Source of the DNA: an uncultured Roseicyclus sp.
Lineage (GTDB): Bacteria; Pseudomonadota; Alphaproteobacteria; Rhodobacterales; Rhodobacteraceae
Direction: 5' to 3'
Assembly: GCF_937892565.1 (NCBI RefSeq)
Contig: NZ_CALAHQ010000086.1
Coordinates: 1 to 34,268 of the forward strand
Length of the DNA: 34,268 bases
A model generated the notes under the pieces. The model saw only the letters and a list, made by a program, of their open reading frames with translations. It had not been told where the DNA came from and ran no database searches. The position numbers and the translations under genes are program-made. Positions 1-8,461 of the stretch are shown in pieces (positions within the stretch are counted from its first letter, which is position 1; each line of letters begins with the position of its first letter).

Positions 1-816
1 GAAGCCGACGGCGCGTCCCATGAGCCATGGTCGCTGGCCGATTGGGTGCGCGATTGGGGCGAGCTGGAGGCGCTGAGTGCAACCGAGACGATGCGCCAAT
101 TGGACAGCGCCCCGCCCCATGAGGTTGCCCACCGCGTCTGGATGATTGCGGCGCGCGCGCAGGCGATGGTATCGGCCCGGCGCTGGCAGCGGCCCGGTCT
201 GGTGGGTGTGAACCCCGCACGCGACGCCGTCGATCTGGTCGAACACCGTTTCCCCTACACCAGGTTTTTCACCGTCGAGGAATTCGCCTTGCGCCACCGC
301 CGCTTTGACGGGGCGCTTTCGGCCGAGCATCACCGCGCCGTGTTCCGGGTGGCCGATGCGGTGACGGTTTTGCCTTATGATCCGGTGCGGGACCGGATCT
401 TGCTGGTCGAGCAACTGCGCCTTGGGGCCTATGCGCATGGCGATGCGCGGCCATGGTTGTTGGAACCCATCGCGGGCATGATCGATGCGGGCGAGCCCCC
501 CGAGGTTGCCGCGCGTCGCGAAACCGAGGAAGAGGCCGGGCTGCAGCTTGGCGCGCTTCATCAGGTGGCGCGCTATTACCCCAGCCCCGGCGGCTTGGCG
601 CAGGTCTTGATCAGCTATGTTGCCATCGCCGATCTGCCCGATGACGTCACGGGCATCGCCGGGCACGAGGGCGAGGGAGAGGATATCTTGTCCCATCTGG
701 TGGCGTGGGATCTGGCCTGCGAGATGCTGGCGGCGGGCGATATGGTCAACGCGCCGCTGGTCATTTCGATGCAGTGGTTGCAAATCCATCGCGACCGATT
801 GCGCACATCGGGTTGA
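1..816 (+). CDS. trgB: Nudix hydrolase, TrgB/ADP-ribose pyrophosphatase type (5' partial)
   Basis: The reading frame is open from the first base of the window, so the gene starts upstream; a GTG at 46 is only an internal candidate. About 271 codons are visible. The Nudix box is complete and canonical: G-x5-E-x7-RE-x2-EE-x-G (GMIDAGE...RRETEEEAG), encoded around 476-540. This binds the divalent metal and cleaves nucleoside diphosphate sugars such as ADP-ribose. The segment before the Nudix domain (about 90 codons) fits the extra N-terminal domain found in longer alphaproteobacterial homologues. In Rhodobacter sphaeroides, trgB lies beside cysK and the locus contributes to tellurite resistance; the same neighbour is seen here. 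The family is secure. The TrgB name rests on the Nudix box plus synteny, and the physiological substrate is not shown by the sequence. Confidence 0.85.
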   Translation, partial: EADGASHEPWSLADWVRDWGELEALSATETMRQLDSAPPHEVAHRVWMIAARAQAMVSARRWQRPGLVGVNPARDAVDLVEHRFPYTRFFTVEEFALRHRRFDGALSAEHHRAVFRVADAVTVLPYDPVRDRILLVEQLRLGAYAHGDARPWLLEPIAGMIDAGEPPEVAARRETEEEAGLQLGALHQVARYYPSPGGLAQVLISYVAIADLPDDVTGIAGHEGEGEDILSHLVAWDLACEMLAAGDMVNAPLVISMQWLQIHRDRLRTSG

Positions 817-878
817 GCTTTCCGGGCGGCACGCTTATCCCTTGGCGATCAAGCCCCTGCATTGGCGGAGCCTCAAAG

Positions 879-1913
879 ATGACCATCCATTCCGATCTGG
901 CCGCCGCCATCGGCAATACCCCTCTGATCCGATTGCGCAAATTGAGCGCGCTGACGGGCTGTGAGATCCTGGGCAAGGCGGAATTCATGAACCCCGGCCA
1001 ATCGGTCAAGGATCGCGCGGCGCTCTATATCATCCGCGACGCCGTGGCGCGCGGGTTGCTGGGGCCGGGCGGCACGATCGTGGAGGGCACGGCCGGCAAT
1101 ACCGGCATCGGTCTGGCGCTGGTGGGTGCCTCGATGGGCTATCGCACCGTGATCGTCATGCCCGACACCCAAAGCCAGGAGAAAAAGGACATGATCCGGC
1201 TTGCTGGTGCCCAGTTGATCGAGGTGCCGGCCGCGCCCTATCGCAACCCCAACAATTACGTCCGCTATTCGGGCCGTCTGGCCGAGGCGCTGGCAAAGAC
1301 CGAACCCAATGGCGCGATCTGGGCCAACCAGTTCGACAATATCGCCAACCGTCAGGCCCATATCGAAATGACAGGCCCCGAGATCTGGGCCCAGACCGAG
1401 GGCCGGGTGGATGGGTTCATCTGTGCCGTGGGTTCGGGCGGAACGCTGGCGGGCGTTGCGGCGGCGTTGCAGCCCCTTGGCGTCAAGATCGGGCTGGCCG
1501 ATCCCGATGGGGCGGCGCTTTACAATTTTTATACCTCGGGTGATCTGCGGGCCGAGGGATCCTCGATCACCGAGGGCATCGGGCAGGGACGCATCACCGC
1601 CAATCTGGAAGGCTTTGCCCCCGATTTCGCCTATAACATCCCCGATGCCGAGGCGTTGCCGATCGTTTTCGACACCTTGGCCGAGGAAGGCATCTGTCTG
1701 GGCGGATCGTCGGGGGTCAACATCGCAGGCGCCGTGCGCATGGCCCGCGAGATGGGGCCGGGCCACACCATCGTCACGATCTTGTGCGATTATGGAACGC
1801 GCTATCAATCCAAGCTCTACAACCCTGCGTTTTTGCGCGGCAAGGGATTGCCGGTCCCCGACTGGCTGGACCGCCCGCCCGCCGATATCCCCGAGGTCTA
1901 TCAGAACGTATGA
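879..1913 (+). CDS. cysK: Cysteine synthase (O-acetylserine sulfhydrylase)
   Basis: A 344-residue PLP enzyme that makes cysteine from O-acetylserine and sulfide in the cytoplasm. The N-terminus carries the family start NTPLIRL. The PLP lysine is K44 in NPGQSVKDRAA. The substrate/PLP phosphate loop is GTAGNTGIG, near residues 70-78, with alanine where many homologues have serine. A glycine-rich GSGGTLAG loop follows. I chose ATG 879 because GGAG at 867-870 precedes it by 8 bases and the protein then begins at the usual point; the frame extends further upstream only inside the Nudix gene. It is somewhat longer than the usual 310-320 residues, with an extended C-terminus. Its stop overlaps the start of the next gene by four bases. 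Enzyme class is secure; the choice between the CysK and CysM isozymes is by overall similarity. Confidence 0.93.
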   Translation: MTIHSDLAAAIGNTPLIRLRKLSALTGCEILGKAEFMNPGQSVKDRAALYIIRDAVARGLLGPGGTIVEGTAGNTGIGLALVGASMGYRTVIVMPDTQSQEKKDMIRLAGAQLIEVPAAPYRNPNNYVRYSGRLAEALAKTEPNGAIWANQFDNIANRQAHIEMTGPEIWAQTEGRVDGFICAVGSGGTLAGVAAALQPLGVKIGLADPDGAALYNFYTSGDLRAEGSSITEGIGQGRITANLEGFAPDFAYNIPDAEALPIVFDTLAEEGICLGGSSGVNIAGAVRMAREMGPGHTIVTILCDYGTRYQSKLYNPAFLRGKGLPVPDWLDRPPADIPEVYQNV

Positions 1914-4339
1914 TGCCCCGATTTTTTGTAGCCGCGCTGTTTGTTTTGGTGTTTACGCTGGCTCTGCCGCCATCGCTTGCGGTGGCTCAAGCCCCGCCCG
2001 TTGCCAATCCTGCGGCAACAGAAACCGGGGTGATCGATTATGCGGCATGGGAAACCGAAGCCGCCCGCGCCGAGAACCTGATCGATGCGGCGACGGCATC
2101 GACCTCGTTTCTGGAAAATCTCAGGGCCACGCTGGTGGTGTGGCGGGCGCGGTTCATGGCGTCCCAGAACGCAAATGCCGCGCGCATCGCCACGATCCAA
2201 CGCCAGATCGACGCGCTGGGTCCGATCCCTGCCGAAGGGGAAACAGAGCCGCCAGCCATTGCGGAACGCCGTGTCGCGCTGGCCGCACAACTGGCCAGCG
2301 CACAGGTCCCACGCGTGACCGCGGTCGAGGCGTTCAACCGCGCCAATGGGCTGATTTCCGAACTGGACGCCATAGCGGCCGAGCGCAAGGCACGTGCCCT
2401 GCTGGAACGCGATCTGGCCCCCGTCAATCCGCTGAACTGGCCCCCCGCGCTGGCGGGGCTGGCCGATATTGTCCTGGCCATCCCGCAAGAGATTGTCGCG
2501 CGGATCGAAACCCACCGCAGCAGCGGCCAAAGCTTCTGGGATCGGCTGCCCTTTGCTGCGCTCTTGAGCCTGATCGGCCTGTTCTTGGTGCTGCGCAGCC
2601 GGTTCTTTGTCGGGCGCTGGACCGATCAACTCCAGCGTCAAGATGGGGCGCGGCGTGGGCGCGGGGTGCTGGCCTTTGCCATATCCTTGTTGCAGGTTCT
2701 GTTTCCCATCCTGGGATTGATGCTGCTGGGTGTGGCCATCGCATCGCTTGACCTGTCGGGCGAGGTTGGCCTTGCCTTGTTGGGGGCGGGCGTGTCCGCG
2801 CTTGTGTCGGTCTATCTTGCGCTGTGGCTGGCTGGTCGGCTGTTCCCCGCCAACCTCGAACTGGAAGCGGCCTTTGGGGTCGCGGCAGCGCTGCGCTTGC
2901 CTTTGCGGCGGGCCACGCTGCTGGCGGGGCTGTTCCTGGGGTTGGGCGAGGTGGCCGAAACCATCGCCGCGCAAGATGTGGTGCCGGAGGCCGCGCGCGG
3001 GGTCATCGTGTTGCCGGTCTATGTCGGTCTTGCGATGGCCTTTTTGTGGCTGACGCGGCTGTTGCGCCTGCATCGCCAGAACATGCTCGATGCCGCCGAT
3101 GAGGGTGACGGCGGATTTGCCACGCGGATGATGCGTATCTTCGTATTGTCCGTGCGATTGGTGGCAATCTTGGGCACGGCGCTGGCTGCGGCGGGGTATC
3201 TGAACCTTGCCGAAGCGGTGATGCGGCCCACGGGGCTGACCTTGGGCCTGTTTGGGCTTTTGGTGGTCGTGCAAGGTCCGATCCGCGATATCTATGCGCT
3301 TTTGTCCGGTCAGACCCAAGATGAAGCGCGCCAAGCGCTTTTGCCCGTCTTGATCAACCTGTTGCTGGTGGTCGCGGCCTTGCCGCTTCTGGCGCTGATC
3401 TGGGGGATGCGGGCCGATCAGCTGTCGGAAACGATCAGCCGCTTTTTCGAAGGCTTCGATCTGGGCGGCACACGGATCACGCCGGCCATCATTCTGGCGG
3501 TGGTGTTGGTCTTTGCCATCGGCATGGTCGCCACGCGCATCTTGCAAAGCGCGCTGCGCAGCACGGTCTTGCCGCGCACCAAGCTTGATGTCGGCGCCCG
3601 CAACGCGGTCGTGTCGGGCATTGGCTATGTCGGCATCGCGCTGGCGGCGGTTATTGCCATCACGACGGCGGGGATCGACCTGACCGCTTTGGGCGTGGTT
3701 CTGGGTGCCTTGTCGGTGGGCATCGGTTTTGGTCTTCAGAATGTGGTCAACAACTTTGTCTCGGGCATCATCTTGTTGATCGAACGGCCGATTTCCGAGG
3801 GTGACTGGATCGAGGTGGGCCCCACCATGGGCATCGTCAAGTCGATCTCGGTGCGCTCCACCGTGATCGAGACCTTTGATCGGACCGATGTGATCGTGCC
3901 CAATGCCGATCTGATTGCGGGCACCGTCACCAACTGGACGCGCGGCAACACCATCGGTCGGGTGATCCTGACGGTGGGTGTGGCCTATGGCACCGACACG
4001 CGGCGGGTCGAAACGATCTTGCACGAGATCGCCCGATCTCATCCCGATGTGGCGCGTTTCCCCGAACCGGGTGTCGATTTCATGGGTTTTGGCGCCGACA
4101 GTCTTGAGTTTCGCATGCGCGTCATCTTGCGCGACATCAACAAGCTGGCGGCGGTGCGCACCGAATTGAACCACCGCATCGCCGAACGTTTCGTCGCCGA
4201 GGGTGTCGAAATTCCCTTTGCCCAGCGTGACATCTGGCTGCGCAACCCCGAGGCGCTGATGGCGCGCGGCACGCCACCCGATGCCAGTGTCGCCAAACCC
4301 CGCCGCCGGACCCCAAAAAAGGATGAGGCTGCATCATGA
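1910..4339 (+). CDS. MscS-type mechanosensitive ion channel with N-terminal DUF3772-like domain
   Basis: An 809-residue inner-membrane protein. A hydrophobic signal sequence (about residues 1-27, ending near AVAQA) is followed by a periplasmic helical region to about 205. Many transmembrane segments follow, from about 210 onward. The MscS core lies near 590-640, with the glycine/alanine-rich pore helix (LGALSVGIGFGLQNVVNNFVSG) followed by ERPISEGDWIEVG at the start of the cytosolic beta domain. The C-terminal cage ends in a basic tail. Such channels open under hypo-osmotic shock and release solutes. ATG codons at 1910 and 1913 overlap the cysK stop and either could start translation, which suggests translational coupling. 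The stop overlaps the next start (ATGA). Family assignment is strong; the gating stimulus is inferred from the family. Confidence 0.9.
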   Translation: MMPRFFVAALFVLVFTLALPPSLAVAQAPPVANPAATETGVIDYAAWETEAARAENLIDAATASTSFLENLRATLVVWRARFMASQNANAARIATIQRQIDALGPIPAEGETEPPAIAERRVALAAQLASAQVPRVTAVEAFNRANGLISELDAIAAERKARALLERDLAPVNPLNWPPALAGLADIVLAIPQEIVARIETHRSSGQSFWDRLPFAALLSLIGLFLVLRSRFFVGRWTDQLQRQDGARRGRGVLAFAISLLQVLFPILGLMLLGVAIASLDLSGEVGLALLGAGVSALVSVYLALWLAGRLFPANLELEAAFGVAAALRLPLRRATLLAGLFLGLGEVAETIAAQDVVPEAARGVIVLPVYVGLAMAFLWLTRLLRLHRQNMLDAADEGDGGFATRMMRIFVLSVRLVAILGTALAAAGYLNLAEAVMRPTGLTLGLFGLLVVVQGPIRDIYALLSGQTQDEARQALLPVLINLLLVVAALPLLALIWGMRADQLSETISRFFEGFDLGGTRITPAIILAVVLVFAIGMVATRILQSALRSTVLPRTKLDVGARNAVVSGIGYVGIALAAVIAITTAGIDLTALGVVLGALSVGIGFGLQNVVNNFVSGIILLIERPISEGDWIEVGPTMGIVKSISVRSTVIETFDRTDVIVPNADLIAGTVTNWTRGNTIGRVILTVGVAYGTDTRRVETILHEIARSHPDVARFPEPGVDFMGFGADSLEFRMRVILRDINKLAAVRTELNHRIAERFVAEGVEIPFAQRDIWLRNPEALMARGTPPDASVAKPRRRTPKKDEAAS

Positions 4340-5052
4340 CCGAACCGCTTTTTGTCGCGGAGCCCTATCGCAAATCCGCCACCGCGCGCGTGATCGCCCA
4401 GACCGACGAGGGCGGTTTGATCCTTGATCGCACGATTTTTTATGCGCGCGGGGGTGGTCAGCCCGGCGATAGCGGCACGCTGGATTGGGAAGGGGGGCGC
4501 ATTGCCATCGCCACCACGATCAAGGGCGATGGGGGTGCCATCATCCTGGTTCCGGCCGAGCCGTGCATCCTGCCGCCCGTCGGGGCCGAAACGGAACATC
4601 GGCTCGATTGGCATCTGCGCTATGGTCACATGCGCATCCACACCGCCCTTCATCTGTTGTCGGTGGTGCTGCCCTATCCGGTCACGGGCGGCGCCATCGG
4701 CCATGACAAGGGCAGGCTGGATTTCGACATGCCCGACAGCCCCGATGATCCCGCCGTGATCGAAGGGCGGCTGAACGCCTTTGTCACCCGCGACCTGCCG
4801 GTCAGCGCGGATTGGATCAGCGAGGCAGAGCTCGATGCCAATCCGGGTCTGGTCAAGACCATGTCGGTGCAGCCCCCGCGCGGGGCAGGGCGTATTCGGT
4901 TGATCCGCATCGGTGCGGGCAGCACACAGGTCGATCTGCAACCCTGCGGTGGCACCCATGTCGCGCGCACGGGCGAAATCGGCAAGCTGGTCTTGGGCAA
5001 GATCGAGAAAAAGGGCCGCCTCAATCGCCGGGTCACCATCGCGCTGGCCTGA
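4336..5052 (+). CDS. Alanyl-tRNA editing protein, AlaX family
   Basis: A 238-residue free-standing homologue of the alanyl-tRNA synthetase editing domain, which removes serine or glycine wrongly attached to tRNA-Ala. Both zinc-site motifs are present: HTALH (H102 and H106) and CGGTH (C204 and H208). The N-terminal beta-barrel portion with FYARGGGQPGDSG is typical of the AlaX-M/type II group and of the AlaRS editing region. Translation starts at the ATG overlapping the mscS stop by four bases, so the gene is probably coupled to cysK-mscS. It is the last intact gene before the decayed insertion-sequence region. The family call is strong. Confidence 0.92.
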   Translation: MTEPLFVAEPYRKSATARVIAQTDEGGLILDRTIFYARGGGQPGDSGTLDWEGGRIAIATTIKGDGGAIILVPAEPCILPPVGAETEHRLDWHLRYGHMRIHTALHLLSVVLPYPVTGGAIGHDKGRLDFDMPDSPDDPAVIEGRLNAFVTRDLPVSADWISEAELDANPGLVKTMSVQPPRGAGRIRLIRIGAGSTQVDLQPCGGTHVARTGEIGKLVLGKIEKKGRLNRRVTIALA

Positions 5053-5070
5053 CCGCCGCGGGGGGATGTC

Positions 5071-5087
5071 GTGCGGTCCGCCCGCAC
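5071..5087 (+). terminator. Weak hairpin downstream of alaX
   Basis: GTGCGG (5071-5076) and CCGCAC (5082-5087) pair perfectly around a 5-base loop, 18 bases after the alaX stop. There is no clear T-run after it, so it could be a Rho-dependent or 3'-protecting hairpin rather than an intrinsic terminator. Confidence 0.3.
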
Positions 5088-5223
5088 CGTCTTGCGGATT
5101 GCCCCCGGTCCGGCGGGCCAAGGGCCCCAGATCACACAGATGCGCAATCAGACATGACCATCGGCAAAGCGTGTGTCGGGGGGCGCAAGACCCCGATCGA
5201 GCCGACAGCGCCTTTGGCGCGTT

Positions 5224-5636
5224 TCAGGTTTTCCAGAAAGCATGGGCTGCAGTCTTCAGGTTGTTGGTGCAGGCGTCGGGGTGAAGCGGTTGAGGATGGG
5301 TCCGACGCGGCGCCAGAGCCTGTTGCGCGAGCACGTCGATGAGGAGGCCATCCCGTGCGTGAGCTTTTTCCCGGGACAATCTAACACTGAAGGCGCATTG
5401 ATGCGGTCATGGCGCAGAGCCGCCTTGACCTTGGAGCTGTGCCACAGCCCGAAGGGGGCCGCCCCGGGCAGGCCACCGCCCTTGGGCGCCCAGCCCCGCA
5501 ACGGGCCCATGTTGGTCTTTACCGGGATTTCATCACTGAAGACGGGCCGCGTCGTCTCAATGCGCCCCTGATGGCCTTGCCACTTGACGCGGTGGCGCTT
5601 CACATCGGGGCCAAAAACGCTTTGTACCGTGAGCAT
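5224..5636 (-). pseudogene. IS630-family transposase remnant
   Basis: Read on the minus strand, the segment near 5560-5400 encodes an IS630-like DDE core: VFSDEIPVKTNMGPLRGWAPKG followed by HSSKVKAALRHD and INAPSVLD. This keeps the first catalytic aspartate in its usual context. The frame then jumps, after about position 5375, to the C-terminal motif LWRRVGPILNRFTP. The central part with the second Asp and the Glu is therefore missing. Near 5275-5283 a one-base shift restores DACTNNLKTAAHAFW and a stop at 5224-5226, matching the normal IS630 end. No N-terminal helix-turn-helix region was found on the upstream side. The copy is clearly inactive. Boundaries are approximate because terminal repeats were not identified. 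Confidence 0.75.
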
Positions 5637-5639
5637 ATC

Positions 5640-6295
5640 CAGGCGATCCCGGCGTCAGGCTGTGTGCCAATCGGGGAATGTTGGATGCAACCATCCTTGA
5701 AATTACTTTGCATTTCCTGAGTGATGGTTTTGGCATCCTGTGCGCCGCCAGGCCCCCTGTACCAGCTTGAAGGATTGTCCATTGCGGACCGAAGCGGGGT
5801 GGCTAATTCCCGTGTCTTACGCACCTCTCATCTTACTGGTCACACCATGTGGGACCAAAGCGATCCCGAAACGGGTGGCATGGCACTTAGCGTGAGGACC
5901 ACGCTTCTGATGGGCGTGTCTTGCGGTGACATTGTGGAAACCAACGCCCAGTTGAGGGTTTATGAACAGTAGAAGACGAGCAGACCGGGGATTCTTTGCT
6001 ATGCTTCCAAGGTGGCCCAAACACATGTCGTCCGGTGCTGTGGCGGCCGGGCGGGGCACGGAAATTCCGGCATCAAGATTGGGTAAATCTTGGTGACGCC
6101 CGCGAAGGTGACGCTTTCGTTTCAGCTCGCCGGCACCTCCCCTGTGTTGGTCCGGAACGAGGCTTCTACAACCCACAAAAGCTACGGAACATGGCAGGTT
6201 GGTCAGGAAAAACCGTCACCATGGTCACAGGCCCAGAGGAATCCTGCGTGCCGGTGCATGTGACGTCGGGCAGGTCGTTGGCCGTTGCTTTTGGG
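5640..6295. other. Gene-poor stretch with no recognisable intact gene
   Basis: Only short open frames occur here. One (GTG 5721, ATG 5724, to 5972, plus) would give 82-83 residues starting MVLASCAPP, a lipobox-like start, but it begins directly after an in-frame stop, lacks a hydrophobic leader and resembles nothing I know. Another open frame runs 5996-6328 but overlaps the end of the convergent VOC gene. Base composition looks less GC-rich than the flanks, and the stretch adjoins an inactivated transposase. I infer decayed or horizontally acquired DNA. Confidence 0.5.
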
Positions 6296-6892
6296 TCAAT
6301 AGGGGTTCTTGGCGCTGCGGTCTTTTGACAAGGAGCCTTGGCTGCGGGACACCAGCATTTCGATCGCATCAGCCAGATGGATGCGGTCGATATGGTGATC
6401 CCCGCGGGCCACGCGGATCTTGTGGGCTTCGAGCATCACATCGGCGTGGCGGTGACCTTCGGGCGGTTCGAAGCGGTACGAGGCCAATTCGATCCTGAGC
6501 CCCAAGGGGTCGCGGAAATAGAGTGAATCCATGAACCCGCGATCCACCGGGCCGGAATGTTTGACCCCGCGTGCATCGAGCCGGGCGGCTACCTGCCAGA
6601 AACTTGCCTGACTGACGCTGAAGGCGATGTGGTGCAATGAGCCGACCCCTTCGGGGACTGCTTTTGCGTCGGGTTTGCGGGTTTCGTTGGTGAAGACCGT
6701 GATCAGCCGCCCATCGCCCGGGTCGAAATACACATGCCCCTCGCGCGGGTTGTCCAGATTGGGCTGGTCAAACACGAAGGGCATTCCCAGCACGCCTTCC
6801 CAAAAGTCGATGGAGCTTTGTCGGTCGGCCCCGATCAATGTGATGTGGTGGACGCCTTGTGTCTGGATCTTGCGCAATGCGGTCTCGGTCAT
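6296..6892 (-). CDS. VOC-family (glyoxalase/extradiol dioxygenase fold) metalloprotein
   Basis: A 198-residue protein made of two paired beta-alpha-beta-beta-beta modules. Metal-ligand positions typical of the vicinal oxygen chelate superfamily are visible: a histidine in GVHHITL near residue 15, a histidine in SLHHIAF near 90, and a glutamate in LRIELASY near 130. The length and the motif DPLGLRIELASYRFEPP resemble ring-cleaving-dioxygenase-like proteins, but the substrate cannot be read from the sequence. I chose ATG 6892 because GGAG lies 8 bases upstream; an in-frame ATG at 6916 would add eight residues and has a weaker ribosome site. The gene is divergent from the SQR-like gene and could share its FNR-controlled region. 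After the conserved core, the last 50 or so residues are polar and of uncertain structure. Confidence 0.85.
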   Translation of the reverse strand: MTETALRKIQTQGVHHITLIGADRQSSIDFWEGVLGMPFVFDQPNLDNPREGHVYFDPGDGRLITVFTNETRKPDAKAVPEGVGSLHHIAFSVSQASFWQVAARLDARGVKHSGPVDRGFMDSLYFRDPLGLRIELASYRFEPPEGHRHADVMLEAHKIRVARGDHHIDRIHLADAIEMLVSRSQGSLSKDRSAKNPY

Positions 6893-7040
6893 GGGGCGGT
6901 CTCCGATAGGGTGCATGCCAGACCTAGCGCAATCAGCCGGGTGTGTCCCGTGCGTGGACGCACATCATCTGTTGGCGGGATCGGCCTGTCTGGGGGGGTG
7001 GCATTTGGGCCGCGTGCCGCCGTTGTGTCGCAGGGCGGTG

Positions 7041-7054
7041 TTGATTCAGATCAA
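7041..7054 (+). promoter_or_regulatory. FNR/FnrL-type operator
   Basis: TTGAT-TCAG-ATCAA matches the FNR consensus TTGAT-N4-ATCAA at every fixed position. It lies 67 bases before the ATG of the SQR-like gene. A class II activator site centred at -41.5 would put transcription start near 7089, with a -10 element around 7075-7082 (TGTAAACC region, a weak match). The sequence therefore suggests induction under low oxygen. The site also lies upstream of the divergent VOC gene. Confidence 0.75.
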
Positions 7055-7121
7055 TCTGGAGGATCGAGGCTGAATGTAAACCTCTGGCCACAGGAACAGC
7101 GCCTGAGACGGGGAAACGCGC

Positions 7122-8438
7122 ATGAAGCAGAGATTTCAGGGCAGCCGCAGGGCCTTTTTGGCCTTGGCCGCGGCCGGGGGGGCCGCGGCCGCAGTGCCCG
7201 CAGCCAAGGCGGCAGCGCCGACCGTCACAACGCGCGCAAGGATCGTGATCATCGGCGCGGGCGCAGCAGGCACGGCGATGGCCAACCGGCTGGTGCGGCG
7301 CTTGCAAGGCGCGCAGATCACCGTGATCGATCCACGCGCCGAGCATCTGTATCAGCCCGGCCTGTCCTTGGTGGCCGCGGGTTTGAAGCCGGCCTCCTAT
7401 GTGGTCAGCCGCACCACCGATTGGTTGCCCGATGCCGTGTCTTTGGTGGCCGAACGGGTGGCGGCGGTCGATCCCTTGGCGCAGACGGTGGCCACGGAGG
7501 GCGGCGCCGTGCTGGAGTATGACTTTTTGATCGTGGCGCCGGGGCTGATCCTTGATCACGACGCCATCGAGGGGTTCAACCTTGATATGGTGGGACACAA
7601 TGGCATCGGCGCGCTTTATGCCGGGCCGGAGCATGCCGCGCGCACATGGACCGCTGCCGCGCGCTTTGTCGAGACGGGCGGCCGGGCGGTTCTGACCCGG
7701 CCCGCGACCGAGATGAAATGCGCGGGCGCGCCGCTCAAGCATACCTTCCTGCTCGATGACCGCCTGCGCCGGGCGGGAAACCGGGGCAAGGCCGAACTGG
7801 CCTATATCGTGCCGCAGCGGGCGCTGTTCGGTGTGCCGATCGTGGCCGAAAAGGTCCGGATGCTTTATGCGGATCGCGGCGTTACGACGACCTATCAGCG
7901 CAGCTTGCGCAGCATAGATGCCGATCGCCGCGTGGCCAGTTTCAGCGATCCTGATGGGGGAATGCATGAAGAGGCCTATGATTACCTGCATGTGATCCCG
8001 CCCCAGCGCGCGCCCGAATTTGTGGTGCAGTCGGGCCTGTCATGGGCAGATCGCTGGACCGATCAGGGCTGGGTCGATTGCGACATGGCCACGCTGCGCC
8101 ACAATCGCTACGACAACATCTGGGCCGTGGGTGATGTGGCGGGCGTGCCAAAGGGCAAGACGGCCGCATCGGTCAAATGGCAGGTGCCGGTGGTCGAGGA
8201 TCATCTGGTGGCCGCCATCCAGGGCCGTCAGGGGACCGAGATCTTCAACGGCTACACCTCTTGCCCGCTGATCACGCGGATCGGGCGTGCGATGCTGGTG
8301 GAATTCGATTACAACGACAATCTCGTGCCGTCATTTCCTGGTCTGATTGCCCCGCTCGAAGAGTTGTGGATCAGCTGGTTGATGAAGGAGGTGGCGTTGA
8401 AGCCCACCTATAACGCGATGTTGCGCGGCGCGGCGTAA
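7122..8438 (+). CDS. Sulfide:quinone oxidoreductase-like FAD flavoprotein, Tat-exported
   Basis: A 438-residue flavoprotein of the SQR/FCSD group. A twin-arginine signal (SRRAFLALAAAGG, residues 8-20) predicts export in folded form with FAD bound. The first dinucleotide fold shows IIGAGAAGTAMA near 41-52. Cysteines in the SQR contexts KCAGAPLK (C200) and YTSCPL (C381) are present; these form the disulfide/polysulfide site in SQRs. The usual third, N-terminal cysteine of type I SQR is not seen. A second FAD motif, NIWAVGDVAG, lies near 331-340. The C-terminal segment (ELWISWLMKEVALK) looks like the amphipathic quinone/membrane anchor. The likely role is oxidation of sulfide or another sulfur compound with transfer of electrons to quinone. 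A DUF5368-like membrane protein follows after 23 bases. Confidence 0.82.
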   Translation: MKQRFQGSRRAFLALAAAGGAAAAVPAAKAAAPTVTTRARIVIIGAGAAGTAMANRLVRRLQGAQITVIDPRAEHLYQPGLSLVAAGLKPASYVVSRTTDWLPDAVSLVAERVAAVDPLAQTVATEGGAVLEYDFLIVAPGLILDHDAIEGFNLDMVGHNGIGALYAGPEHAARTWTAAARFVETGGRAVLTRPATEMKCAGAPLKHTFLLDDRLRRAGNRGKAELAYIVPQRALFGVPIVAEKVRMLYADRGVTTTYQRSLRSIDADRRVASFSDPDGGMHEEAYDYLHVIPPQRAPEFVVQSGLSWADRWTDQGWVDCDMATLRHNRYDNIWAVGDVAGVPKGKTAASVKWQVPVVEDHLVAAIQGRQGTEIFNGYTSCPLITRIGRAMLVEFDYNDNLVPSFPGLIAPLEELWISWLMKEVALKPTYNAMLRGAA

Positions 8439-8461
8439 ATGGGCCTCGAAGGAAAACGGAC

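Noticed and set aside
705..878. Upstream extension of cysK
   Set aside because: Open frame inside the Nudix gene with no similarity to CysK; ATG 879 has a ribosome site and the normal N-terminus.
1901..4174. Very long open frame (757 codons) antisense to the mechanosensitive channel gene
   Set aside because: Its protein is rich in His, Gln, Arg, Gly and Asp with no recognisable domain, as expected for the antisense of a GC-rich coding frame. The sense frame has a clear family match.
6734..7522. Open frame of 262 codons over the VOC/SQR divergent region
   Set aside because: It overlaps two well-supported genes on both strands and the promoter region, with no domain features.
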